From the NCBI GenBank assembly GCA_022828595.1, contig JAKGHH010000005.1, positions 67,637,655 through 67,701,654 on the forward strand: 64,000 nt of DNA, given 5' to 3'. The notes under the pieces were generated by a model that saw only the letters and a program-made list of their open reading frames with translations, did no database searches and was not told the origin of the DNA. The DNA comes from Nelumbo lutea (taxonomy: Eukaryota; Streptophyta; Magnoliopsida; Proteales; Nelumbonaceae). Below are positions 33,879 to 45,359 of this stretch, piece after piece. Position 1 is the stretch's first letter, and each line of letters begins with the position of its first letter. The position numbers and the translations under genes were made by a program.

Positions 33879-34982
33879 ATTATTGATACGAAGGATGATG
33901 TGGCCTAATAAGATAGGTTGACTGGCGACTTGGCTTAGTGGGAAGGCAGGGAAAGGGGAATGGAGGAAGGGACATTTGAGGTGGAAGCAAGAAAGGAGGA
34001 AGTGGGAAAAGAGAGCAAGGGTGACGTGAACAACCTTGCTTTACATATATAATATAGATACCCGGTATAATGAAATTCAGTTAATTTGATTTTATTGATT
34101 AACTGAATTTTCTAATCTGAAAATTGAAACTGATAACCAAAATAATCTCTTTTGAAAAGGCCCATATGTTAATTCATTCAACAATTACTAAGGGTCCATT
34201 TGGTTCACTGGAATTGGGGTCTGGAATGGAATGCTGATGATGGCCACCAGCTTTCCAGAAAACTAAAATAATCTTGAATCAAGAAAACCAATGCCAAAAT
34301 GATGATGAGGGCCAGTAAAGCATGTACATTGTCACTCCAGAATTGCCTACAAGATATTTCTCATCAATAGGTATTTTTGGTACCATGTTGGAGGACATAC
34401 ATCCTACCATAGCCATTTTACGCATTGATTTTAGGGTTTAGAATTTAAGAATTTAGATTTTAGATTTTAGGGTTTAAGGTTTAAGATTTAGGGTTAGGGT
34501 TTAAAGGTTTAGAGTTTTGATTTAAAGCTTTAAGGATTAAGATTTAAGGGCATAGGATTTAGGGTTTAAGGGTTTAAAGCTTAGATTTTAAGGTTTAGGG
34601 TTTAGATGTACATCATGAGGTGATAAGATGCAGGTCGCCCAACGTATTCACACCTGTGTAATGAAACAGCTGTTACCAAGTGACTGGTTTATGTAGGAAG
34701 TTCACAATAGGTGTAGCCTGTCCCCAAGCCCAAAGCCCATAGCCCACAACAATGGTGAGGGCGAAAATCAATTTTAAGTCTTTGAAGCCAGTGAGTATAC
34801 CTGTTCATTGGACTTGGATTTTACTAAAATTTGAATGGGCCTGGCCCGAAGTCCGAGCCCGACACAGTGTAAGTCAGGTCTGCAGCCTGGCCCATAGACG
34901 GGTCTATTAGTGAGAGACCATTACCAATTGAGCCAGTTGGCATCTTTTTTATGGATCCCATCTGGAGGTGTATCACAATCTA
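33063..34982. other. Intergenic DNA with microsatellite and telomere-like tract
   Basis: A short duplication (AACTATAGGGGGTGTTTT / AACTATAGAGGGTGTTTT, about 33376 and 33433), an AG microsatellite at 33849-33872, the TTTAGGG-like tract (separate entry), and a worn G+C-rich piece at 34798-34915 (GGCCTGGCCCGAAGTCCGAG) related to the hAT element at 59334. No gene. Confidence 0.5.
34430..34612 (+). repeat. Degenerate telomere-like TTTAGGG repeats
   Basis: About 180 bp is built of short variants of the plant telomere unit: TTTAGGG, TTTAAGG, TTTAGAT, TTAGGGTTTAAGGGTTTAAA. Exact TTTAGGG or TTAGGGTTT occurs at least five times. Such tracts occur at interstitial sites and also arise by local expansion. 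Confidence 0.65.
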
Positions 34983-34991
34983 TATTTTTTA

Positions 34992-35518
34992 AGGTAAATT
35001 GCTAAAACCTCCCCTTAAGTTTCTGGTTGTTGCTGAAACATTTCATGAAATTTGGTAATTGCAATCATCTCCCCTGAACTTTTAGACGTAGTTGCAAGTA
35101 GATCCCTTTTGTTAGATTCTTCTAAAAAGAGGCATAAAGTGCCCAAAATACCCATATAGTTACTCTGACCAAAATGTTTATTTTCCAAGTTTTCTCTACA
35201 TATGAATCCTTATCCCAAACCCTTCTAATCTCTTTTTTGAAATTGATTTATTTTTCAAAATTTTCCTTCATTATCAATTATTCAAAGGTAAAACTGCAAG
35301 CCTGCAACTTTATTCTCTATTTTTTTGTTGCTTATAAAGTTTGTATTGATTTTTCTTTTCTGTAGAAAACAGCCTCAATAGTAATTATATGGGTAATTTG
35401 GGCATTTTTGTCTCTTTTTAGAAGATTATAACAGGTGGGGTTTACTTGTAACTGTCAGAAAGTTCAGGAGAGATGATTACAATTACCAAAGTCCAGATGA
35501 GGCTTCAGCAATTTACCC
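34992..35518. mobile_element. Mutator-like TIR element, 527 bp
   Basis: The ends AGGTAAATTGCTAAAACCTC and GGGTAAATTGCTGAAGCCTC (other strand) form inverted repeats that continue with TTGGTAATTGCAATCATCTC versus TTGGTAATTGTAATCATCTC. Flanks TATTTTTTA (34983-34991) and TATTTTTTT (35519-35527) agree at 8 of 9, though the site is low-complexity. Non-coding. Confidence 0.7.
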
Positions 35519-35527
35519 TATTTTTTT

Positions 35528-36400
35528 AGTAGAGAATTTGATTGCAATTATTACCCCAGATAGTTGGAACCAAATATTGGTTAATTGAAAAAAAAATGTA
35601 GCTGCAATGCAATAAAAACAGGGCAAATTAAAAAAAAAAAAAACAATTGTAATGTGCTAGCGCAGAGGAGATGCCATAACAATTGTCCCCAGTCATACAC
35701 TTATACAGACTTCTATCACAAAAAAAATCTCCAGTATTCCATTGGATTGTTGGCGTTTCTACACAAATGAACATTAAAGTGCATAGTTTTTGCTATACTT
35801 CTGATTTTTTCAACAATAAACACCACAATCACAAACATCTTCATAATCCAATAATGTGTCTGATTGGATTGTTTGGAGCATTCATCACCTTTGTTATCAC
35901 CCTATTTCCACTTTTACAGACCATGATATAGTTAGCTATGATGACCAATCTAAAAAACTGAAGCACAGGGAATGCCTTTTTTTTCCCGGATAACAGGAAC
36001 CCTCAACAAGATCTGAAGTACAAACTATTTGTTGATGTGTATGATCTCATTCATACACTCATGTAGTCGTGCTGCCAGTTCGTATGTATTACTTAAAAAT
36101 TCAGACCACGTATTTGCAGCAGCAGTGCACAGGATCTCGGCTCAACATCCATTTGAAACAAAATGGCAAGCTATCATACTGAGTTGAGTCTTCAGGATGC
36201 TAAGAAGAGAACATACAGCAGCTAACAGGCCATTCTGTTGCACTAACTATTGTGTAGATCATTACCAGAATCTCCAACATGACCAACTGGAAACATAAGT
36301 CGTAAAGAGATGCAGTACATAGACAAGGAAATGCTTCAGCTCATCAACTAACCAATTACTAAGGCATGTAACAGGGAACTGACTTGTTTCAGTTACCCCT
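35528..36400. other. Intergenic DNA, nothing recognised
   Basis: 35640-36350 is less AT-rich and non-repetitive by eye, and could hold a UTR or unrecognised exons of a neighbouring gene, but no frame with a motif was seen. Confidence 0.4.
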
Positions 36401-36403
36401 TAA

Positions 36404-36765
36404 GGCTGCATTTGGAAACAATGCAAATAGAGTGTAAATTCCAGTTTAGGGTAAATTTGCACTCTGTTTATTTGAAAACATTACATTTTTACATTAACAA
36501 ATGACAGACTAATGTATATTTACATTGATAATAAGATGTAAAAGTACATCAATAAAAAAATGTAAATTTGCATTCAAGTGGGCTTTTGATAAAAAAAGCA
36601 TATGTTTTATTGGAATTCATGTTTGCATCCATTACATCTAAAAGTCTGTTTGGTAAGAAGATAAATTTGTCAATGCAAAACTAACCTAACTTTACAATTT
36701 ATATGACTGTTTTACACTCTACATATCTGCTTTCACACATATTTGCATCCTTTCCAAACACAGCC
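36404..36765. mobile_element. Tourist-like MITE, family P (362 bp)
   Basis: The left end GGCTGCATTTGGAAACAATG pairs with the right end on the other strand GGCTGTGTTTGGAAAGGATG. TAA lies at 36401-36403 and again at 36766-36768, the 3 bp duplication typical of PIF/Harbinger MITEs. Non-coding. Confidence 0.75.
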
Positions 36766-37083
36766 TAATGGATTGCATGTATCATCTTTCAAACAATTAA
36801 TTAAAAAAAAAATGTTGCACCCAATCAAATGGACATCAAAATGGTTTTTTAGGACAAGTGGACGAATCTCAACCATATAAGTAATTTTCCAATGTTTCAA
36901 TTATTTTTAACCTTATTAAAGTAAAATATGAAATTACGCAGACCATGTAAAAGTGTGACATATTCAAATAAATCATGAGATCTGGTCTATCAAAATGGCC
37001 TTAAATAATGTACAAGGGACCAAATTAATCCCAGTCATCAAATCTGGCCCAAAATCAATCCAAGGATGTAAGCTATGAGATCA

Positions 37084-37324
37084 AGGTTCGAAATATTGGA
37101 ATGCATTAGTGTGCGTGGTCTAATAGGTATCAATTTTTTGGACCAATTAATGTGCTATTTTTTGAGAGTTTGGACCTTTTAACATCTGGAAATATTAATA
37201 TTCAGGCTAATATTCCTATTTGTAGATATGTAACAAATTATAACAAATAAAAAAAGAGTATTATATGCTATAAAATCTAGATATGCAATTTTTTGTTTAT
37301 ATAATGAATTGATACTTTGAACCA
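37084..37324. repeat. MITE, family T copy 3 (worn)
   Basis: The left end CAAGGTTCGAAATATTGGAA and, on the other strand, the right end GGTTCAAAGTATCAATT match the family T ends. The flanks do not show a clear duplication. Confidence 0.45.
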
Positions 37325-37400
37325 ACTAACATCCTAATACCAATCAATTAATTTCAATTACATCGAAGTAATTTAATTTTGATACTAGAGTTTTTATTAA

Positions 37401-37694
37401 GGTTTTTAAAATTGGACTGGATAGGAAACTGTTTTTGGGAACCAGTTCTCAAGTCGAACAGTCCAACTGTCTGATCCGAATGGATGACCCGTTCTGATAA
37501 AAAAGATAAAAGAATTAAAAAAAAATAAAAATGACAAAAAAACATTATTCAATCGATGATTCAACAGTTCAATCACCCCAACCAGTAGTTCATTGACTAA
37601 ATCAATGATTTTTTTGCCAAAAAATGGTTTTGAACGGACCAATTTCTAATTCTTCCAATGTGACCCTCGGATCTAATCCGGTTTTGAAAACACT
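37401..37694. repeat. MITE with GGTTTTnAAAA ends (family G)
   Basis: The left end GGTTTTTAAAATTGGACTGG pairs with the right end on the other strand GTGTTTTCAAAACCGGATTA. The interior contains CAGTTCAATCACCCC and AACCAGTTCTCAAGTCGAAC. Confidence 0.5.
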
Positions 37695-38576
37695 AGGATT
37701 TACTAATCAAACCCTCCGTCCTGACTTTTGATCGATGAATACCACTTGATTGATTTTTACTTTTATGATATTAGTGGTTGATTGGTCATCGGTATCATAC
37801 CTTTTTGGTATTATATTTGAAATTAGGCAATTCATATGATGCATGAAGGGGATAATACCAAACAACTTTCACTAATACAACCTGTGTCTACCCATCGCAG
37901 ATTCAGACATGATGGGTCTGTCTCATGGTGAGATGCGAGAGGACACAAATCAAGTTGACAGTCTGTTGGGACAGTTTCTGTTGTGAGAAAATCCCAATTC
38001 ACTTTCCCTTTCTTGCTTTGGTTTTTTTTTTTTTTTCGATTTTTTTATTGAATATGATCTAATTGGTCATTTTGATGATGCGGTTTGATTGGTTAAATTA
38101 TCTAGGTATCATATTTTTTCGCTATCATAGTTGGACATTTAAATCATTTAAATGAATATGTTTGCGGTAAAGATAATTTGTTTTTCTTTTTGTTTTAAAT
38201 ATTAATTTATTCAAACGATTTGAACAATCGAATGGAATGGGACAATGCGTACAACAATAACAATACTACTGTTGTTGAATATAGGTTGGCTCTCTCATCA
38301 AGTTGGTGGATGTGAAAAGAGAAGTACCCAAACCCACCCCACAAAACACATGTCGGTCTGCTGGAGGGCATTACAGTTAAATGGTGGCCAAATTCAAGCT
38401 CAAGCTGTTGAGGTTGTGGCGGTGATGTTGCGTGGACATGGATGTGAGAACTCTTCATGGATGGCAGATCAAGACTCAAGAGTGATCGACCAGCCCCTTA
38501 TATTTTACCAGGCAGTTTTTACTCTGGACGTGACGCGAGAGAAGGGAGAAACTGATGTTACAAATTTTTCCAAAAG

Positions 38577-38697
38577 TGATGTTTGGTTTGAAGGAAAAAG
38601 TAGGGAAAGGTCAAAAAACTTATAGAAGATTTATAAAAGTTTTTTTAACCTTTTTTTTTCTTTTCTTTAGTTTTTCCTTCAAACCAAACATAACCTA
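38577..38697. repeat. Short hairpin MITE
   Basis: The arms GATGTTTGGTTTGAAGGAAA and TTTTTCCTTCAAACCAAACA are reverse complements at almost every position, around a T- and A-rich loop. Non-coding. Confidence 0.6.
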
Positions 38698-40554
38698 AAT
38701 GCTTTTCGAAAGGTGAATGGTATAGAGAAGAGGTCAAGGTTATACTGTTAGAGATTATGTGATTAGGACGTCGTAATAGCTATGCAACTGTTGAATCAAG
38801 TGTCGTTGCCTGATCTCTTTGTCTTTTATATCTATGAAATTGAAAGAGACAATTATTTGAAATGAGGGTAATTAGTAAGGGATGAAGATATTATTAACAA
38901 AGTATAGTCCTAAGGTATTCCTAAACGGCCATCACAACACACCTTAATAAGAAAAAGGTATCAATCACTTCAAGAGACTCACAATCAAGTATCGACAAAC
39001 CCATCGTCTGCACTGCACATGTGAGTGGGGTCCCTTTGTTCATTGGGAATCTCAAATGCTACATGGGTCATGGGTGTTGGGTGATGGCTCCACAGCGCAA
39101 ATTTGCAGATTTTGGTAAACTCGCCTTTTACTTTACTTGATTCTCCGCTTTTGTTTTGGTCTCCCTCTCTCGCCGACTATCACGGATCAAATCAGTTTCA
39201 CATTTCAGTCGTTGCAATCCAACTGGAACTTGGTGCATGCGTTCATCACGCTTATTCAATCTCGGCGCGCGAAAGGCAAAATGCTGCTCATCTTTTCACT
39301 CCACTCATTCCTCTTCCACCAAAGTCAATAACAAAGAATTTCTTTATTAGTGATTTATAGTCAAATTGGAATGACATTTTCTTTTTTCATTTTAAAATGC
39401 TATGCTGGACATCTACTCAAATCCATTAATGGGTGGTTTTATTGTTATTAAACTGTACAAATTGCAAAATGAGGTATCTCCTCCCAATACCCTAGCTAGG
39501 AGGCTAGGATTTGCGTCCAACCCACCCAAAATCATGTAGAAACAGTTGAGACGGTTGGTATCAAAATAAACATAATGATGATGATATACGTATACATAGA
39601 TACATCCGGCCGATTAGTAGTAGTAACAATGGTATGATGTGTTCGGGTGATGGTTGAATTTTTCAAGGATGTTCCGTGGCTATTTATGTGGTCGTTCTCT
39701 ATCGGGTCGGGTCATGTTAATGTTACTTATGATAGAAGAGCATAATTAAGAAACAATATCCTATAGGGATAACGGAGCAAACTCCGTCGGAGAAGAGGGA
39801 ACCTTTGAAATATCTTAGTGGATGCCCTCATCTCAACAACCCCATAATCCCTATCCATTTAGGACACAAAACCAACTATAAGTATGTATTCATTTGAGGT
39901 AAAAGACTTTTTTTTTTTCAGAACTTTCACTCTTTAAATCTATCTTTTCACTATCTCTTTGGCTCATACTAGCATTGCCTCAATCTACTCGTCTCAACCA
40001 CATCCCTCTTTATTCTACTAAGTTGAGCATTGGAATACCTACCCGAGGAATAATTCATCGGGCCTCTGACTCTTCATTTGGTTGCAAATTTTGGTTTTCG
40101 GCTTCGTCCTTCTACCTCGGCCTCGTCCAGTTGGCGAGACTATCTGACAGCATCCTTAGTTCGGAACACCTTGAATCGGATAACATCAAATTGGCACCAT
40201 TTGTGGAAAATGTACAAAAAGTCATTTTCCAAACTTCTCATCGTATGCCAAAAGCAACCATGCCCTAAGAATGAATTCCACCGCTTTGGAACCCATTCTC
40301 CATCTTGGTGATCCCGTTCACTCCGCTACTCTTCGCCTTGGGAGCTCCAGGATTAGACAATAGTCGACCCCTGACCACTCGCCTTGTCATGGCCAACCTT
40401 CGTATTGAGGACTCCAAAATGCACCACGCAGGTTGGCACGAGGCCCAACTTGACAGCTGGTGTCGGAAGTAAATCACATCACTTTCGCACAAGGATTCTA
40501 GTGCGAGAACAACTTGGCCAGTGCATGCAGTAACTTCCAATCTCGATAGTTGAA

Positions 40555-41010
40555 TCTAGCTCAATATGTGATCAGCAAGTAGCTCCGAAAGTAAAGAAGT
40601 CCATCAATGCGGCATTGGCGAAAAGGGACGCTAAAATCAAGGACCTACAACAATGGTTGATTGAATTAGAATCTAGCCAAGCAAATCACAACGTGGCCCC
40701 TCCGATGGCCCGACCAATAGAGCATCGTCACGGTTGGCAACCCGCAGAAGAGCCCATCTTCATCCAAGAAATCGTTGATGAGCTTCCCCTAGTCGGATGC
40801 TAACCTCCTCACTTTGAGAAGTACGATGGGGCCTCGGACCCAAACGACCATAATGAAGGGTTCAAGACAATGATGATGTTGCATGGCTCATCCGAGGGTC
40901 TCATGTGCAAGGCCTTCACCGTGACCCTCCATAGAGTCGCTAGAACCTGGTATGTCCCACCACATAATGGCTATAGGACGGCTATCGAACTCTATGCACC
41001 CTCTTGACTT
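40555..41010 (+). pseudogene. Gypsy gag fragment
   Basis: The reading frame gives AKRDAKIKDLQQWLIELE, then, past a stop, FEKYDGASDPNDHNEGFKT and GLMCKAFTVTLHRVARTWY. This matches the retrotransposon gag region (PF03732 type): yDGxxDPxdHlxxF followed by cKaFxxTLxgxArxWf. In-frame stops make it dead. Confidence 0.7.
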
Positions 41011-41675
41011 GTAGTCAGAGTAAAGCTTACTAAGGACCATGACTAGCCTAGTCAAAGAGCGTGAAGCCCTTCAAGACTAGGTGCCATCGAGCTCCCCAAT
41101 AACGTTGAGAACTTGGAAGCACCTCAGCCAGAATAAACCTGAGGCCACTAATCCAAAACCTCATTCGACAAGAATCAAAGCTAAAGACCGAGTCTAGCCT
41201 AAGATCAAGGCCAAAGCCGAAGACTTCAACCAATGAGAACCAAAGCCAAAGGCCGAGGCCACAAAGTTGAAGAAATTGGCCATCCAATATAATGCTGAGC
41301 CCACTAAGCCAAAGATATCGGCTAGCAAAAGATCAAGTACCACTGAACCCTGAAGTATGATAACTCAAAAAAAAGCAAATAATGCACAAAATCTACCCGA
41401 CAAAAGTGGATATTCATTAACGAAGTGAATACATTGATAATGAGTCCAACATACCGAGTTGAGTACAATAGAAAAACATAGAAGGTAGAACGTCACTCTG
41501 CGTCGATTGTGTTGTTAACAGGGTTTGCCTCCCCGGAAGTGATCACAACATTGTTCTGGGTAGGCTACGCTACTGGGTTTTACTTGGCGTCGAAGGGTCT
41601 GTATTACGCCATGGCTACAGCTATCTCCGGATACTCACGCATAACCCTTCTCTAACAACAAGCAAAACTAGTTTG

Positions 41676-43440
41676 CTAGGAGTTTGTATCATAGTTGTCG
41701 AGGGCAACCTGGAACTCCTCAAACTCCTTATACCTCGCCATCACTTCCTCCTTGGCACGGAGCAGTTTCGCCTCCGCCTCCTCGGATACCTTCTGTGCCT
41801 TGTCATTGTCCCCGTTGAGCTCACGAGCACAACTCTTCAGATGCCGCAACTCTTTGTCCTTGGCTAGTGCCACTTTCTTTAAATCGCCAATTTCCATCTA
41901 CAAACAGGAGAACTCTCCCTCCTGAGCTTTGGTCATCTAATGAAGGGCACACATCTGGTCAACTCATCACCTTACAGACAACCTACAAAAGGAAAATAAG
42001 TCTATGAGAACAGCATATCACACCGAAGAACAGAAAAAGGGCGTTCATATGTCTTACCGCGATACATTCCCGGATGGCTGCACTCTCCAACACCCCACTC
42101 GTGCAATTGTTGATCTCCCTCCGAATGCCAGGCAGTAGAATGCCCTGAGCCAGCTGCTCGGGCATGCCCTTAGTCTCTACAATGTCCTTCATCTGGACAC
42201 TTTAGCTTGGCCTGTACACATCGCCCCCCCTAGTTCTACCAGACCTGAAGGGGGACCTCGAGGCTTTCCAACGACACGGATCGTGGTGGATACCCATCAG
42301 AGCCAACATCCACCATGTCTCCCTCAACTGGCTAAGGGTTCGCAACCTATAGGTGACTACTGTTGAGCCACCACAACTTGGGTCGCCGCCCTCCTCTACG
42401 TGGTAGCCTGCATGCACCTTGTTCTCTCCTCCTCGTTCACAACTACCATATCTGCCCAAGAAATCAAGTCAGTCAAAATTGGGGAAATAGAGTGAAGGGA
42501 AGCTTAGAAAAGCAGGGACATAATGATCGGGGGCTTCATCAACCCAGCATGGATCAACATGGAAAACAACGTGTATTCCTACACGTCTACTCTCACTATC
42601 CTCCTGATGGCTGCTAACTCTTCCCTAGACAGCTTGGTCTGGGTCAACACCCTCACCCTAGTCCTTGGGTGATAGCTCGGCGGGGAATGACCAGCCCCCC
42701 ATATAGCACACGAAGAAAAACCCCTCCTTTTAGTGTTTCATCGAGGAGGGGGCTTCGACGAATATTTTATTATGTTGCTAAGCCGAGAAGTAATAACAGG
42801 CCTGCTAGTGCTTCTTCAGGTATAGGAAGTATGTGAACATTGATAGGGTGATGTCCACATTGTAAACCAAGCAATAGGAAAGAAGGCTTACCAAGTATTT
42901 AAAGAAAATGGACATTAGTTGAATTGCTTGGACACGGTACCACCTCAACACCGTCACAATACCCTCGCTCAGAAGGAAACTCAGTTCTGCTATCAGGATG
43001 TGCTCGTAGACACAAAGTTTTCCCTACCAAGCCGAGGTGGCCCTCTCACTGATGCCAGGGCACCTTAGCTTGTACTCCACGGGAATGTAATAAAGGGTCC
43101 AAATTCGGGCAACGTCTCTAGGTGTTAACCTATAGGGCGAAGACGCAAAGTAGTTGTCGAACCGCGCAGGAGCGCCAAGGCCCTCTTTTGAATCCACTTT
43201 GGCCTTGTCAGTCACCCCGGCCTCGACCTCTCAAAGGGTCGCGACACCCTCACCCTCAAGCCCATCGACATCAGCCCTGTTTGCGTTAGTCTCACGGGTC
43301 GTGAGCACGGTGGCTTTAGGGTGAAATCCCAACTCAAACTCACTATCGGACGCGTTACAAGACGAAGAGGAAGAGCAAGAGGACAAGGAGGAAGATGAAG
43401 ATATCTTATCGAAAAGCTACATTGCGGAATACCTGAAACA
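41676..43440 (-). pseudogene. Antisense frame of Tat-type Gypsy element (PF04195 'putative gypsy type transposon' relative)
   Basis: Minus-strand pieces show YIPVEYKLRCPGISERATS, then CVYEHILIAELSFLLSEGI, LRWYRVQAIQLMSIFFKYL and SSMKH.KEGFFFVCYMGGWS. This follows the plant protein pattern lRvPgpxdRas...vYe..l.aGLrlPl....+l...yglap.Ql.PN.wr...fF.V. A coiled-coil tail follows (KDKELRHLKSCARELNG, to 41676). Stops interrupt it. Tat-lineage elements often carry such antisense frames; the function is unknown. Confidence 0.55.
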
Positions 43441-44175
43441 CCAATCGAGGGTTAACACTCACCGAGCTCCTATGATGGCTCACTCAAAATGACAAAGTAA
43501 AATGGTTTGCCACCTCCCCTTTTATAGAAGCAACCAACAATTTATATAAGCTCAGATCAACGATGCTGATTTGGCACCACACTTTGCACGCACTTGGCCT
43601 TAGGAAGACAAAATGACGTGTCTGTCAACTCGTAATGAAAATGACATGAGCGTTGAACGAACTAATCCACCCAAAAAACCGGTCTTACCTCGGGCCAACC
43701 AACTCGAAGAAACTATAGTTCTTTAATCGAGGACCGTTGAACTCTTCCACGCCCAGCCACGACCCAACACTATACTTCTCGACTTTAGAACTGAGGAAGT
43801 AATGTTTGAATAATAGTTGAACTGGTCAAGAATGCCACGTAGTTATCTCCGTGGCCACACCCTTTCGAGCTACGTCAATACCATGCATCAACAACGAGAT
43901 AAGAAAACAGACTCCACGAGGAACCTCCCAATGACCTTAACGGACGCCCTCATCTCGAAATAAGGGACTTTTTTTTTTTTTAACTCTTTGAATATCTCCT
44001 TTTTACTATCTCTTCGGCTCATTGTCCCAACCACATCTCTTTATTCTATCGACACCGAGGTAATTCCTCGGGCTTCCTCATTCTTCCTTTGCTTGCAGCA
44101 TATCTCAACGTACTACTTGTCTTTTCCCCTCGGCCAAACTATTTAAAACACTCGGATCGGACAGTAAAGTGAAAC

Positions 44176-45340
44176 AAGACAAAAGTGGTGGTAGGTGAGG
44201 TGAGGCGATGGGGAGGGAAGGAGGAAAAGATGAGTGCCATGTGAGTGGGGCAACGCGCATTTATCGATTCGATTCATTTGGAATATGGGGATGCAACTCC
44301 CTTCTCGCCACTCTCCACCACAAAAATCTTTTTTCCCCTCTTGACTCTCCCGGAGTATGTTTGGATTTTATGTACATTTCAATTTTGTGTACAATATAAT
44401 ACAAATATCAGTGACATGCATGCTCGTTGCTTGAGTGAGGGAGTCACTGCGGAAGCTTCGGATTTCGAGGACACATGGATTTGCAACAACTGTTTCTGCC
44501 GCGTGCCGTGCGACCATGCGAGCGCCGAGTGATGAGCCTCTCTCCTCATAGGTCACATCGCACCGTCGGATGTTTGGCAGTTTCGATTAAACTGTAACCG
44601 ACTCTAGATATACTTTTGATTAATCTGTAACTGTAAAATACTAAAATCCAAAGGCTAGGTCCACGGAGGGAGCACCGACATCATGTAGAGATCACATACC
44701 TTCAGGGGATCTTGGATGCAGGACGTACAGATGTACCATCTAAATTATAAAAATTAAATGGGGCCACTGTCCTTCCATTTTGGACGGTCCAACTTCACAA
44801 GCATTAATTAATACGTGTACGGGCTGGTTCTCGCTGCTGGGTAAACGACGAGATTCCGAGATACGGTGGCTGGTGGCTGGCAGGGAAGCAAATCACCCAG
44901 CAAGAATCGAATCAAACTTTTGTTTTTAGGCTTCTGCTTTGTAAAATGTAAAATCACCCAACTGATTTTTATCTTTTTCTTTGCTTTTGCTTTTGCTTTT
45001 GCTTTTGCTTTTGCTTTTGTAATTCGTAAACTAGCTATTGAGATTTCCGGGAATCTCAATCCGTGAAGGAGCAAGTGATTGAAATGAATGTCAAATTAAT
45101 TATTTTTCGTATTCATCCGGGTGGACCTTCGTTATGGTCTATTCGAGAGATACCTAAGCTTTCCTCCTTTCACATTTCATATTGCATGCATTAGTTAATG
45201 CTAGAACGCAACAACCGAACTTAACTGTTCACAATTTTGCTAGATATCAGTAGTCACTCTTGCATAAATTTCAGCTCCGACTTCACAGGGGAACAATCAA
45301 TTCATCCTCTCCTCCTTCATTCCTTCTTCGGAAATAGCGC
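44176..45340. other. Intergenic and promoter side of the mannanase gene
   Basis: A CTTTTG hexamer array lies at 44976-45018. Upstream and downstream sequence is unique-looking. The 5' leader of the mannanase gene probably occupies the last 100-200 bases. No exon was seen. Confidence 0.5.
44976..45018. repeat. CTTTTG hexamer tandem array
   Basis: Seven adjacent copies of the hexamer TTTTGC/CTTTTG sit about 340 bp before the mannanase start codon. Confidence 0.9.
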
Positions 45341-45359
45341 AGAGAGAGAGAGAGAGAGA
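45341..45359 (+). promoter_or_regulatory. GA repeat directly before the mannanase start codon (5' leader)
   Basis: Nine AG units run into the ATG at 45359. GA/CT tracts are common in plant 5' leaders; here the tract also makes this start codon the first one in a clean leader. Confidence 0.5.

Larger units (their letters stand above)
36766..39629. other. Intergenic repeats, no gene
   Basis: Contents: probable third family T copy (37084-37324), family G MITE (37401-37694), and a hairpin at 38577-38697 (separate entries). Long frames at 38207-38625 and 39103-39360 overlap on several frames and have no motif, so they are not called. Confidence 0.5.
39630..44175 (+). mobile_element. Gypsy-type LTR element lacking pol, with antisense PF04195-type frame
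   Basis: Two worn LTRs can be aligned in patches: left about 39640-40187 and right about 43800-44170. Shared blocks include GATGCCCTCATCTC / GACGCCCTCATCTC, the T-tract and CTATCTC(T)TTCGGCTCAT, and CAACCACATC(C)CTCTTTATTCTA. After the left LTR comes AATTGGCACCATTTGTGG (40188), a primer-binding-site match to the plant Gypsy form TTGGCGCC. Inside are a gag piece and, on the minus strand, a transposon-associated frame; no protease, reverse transcriptase or integrase motif was seen. It is therefore non-autonomous. Outer limits are approximate. Confidence 0.6.

Noticed and set aside
38207..38625. 126-codon plus-strand frame and overlapping 90-codon minus-strand frame
   Set aside because: No motif, no splice context, and the end overlaps a hairpin repeat; chance frames.
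44976..45018. CTTTTG array as a regulatory element of the mannanase gene
   Set aside because: Simple hexamer expansion; nothing beyond position supports a role.
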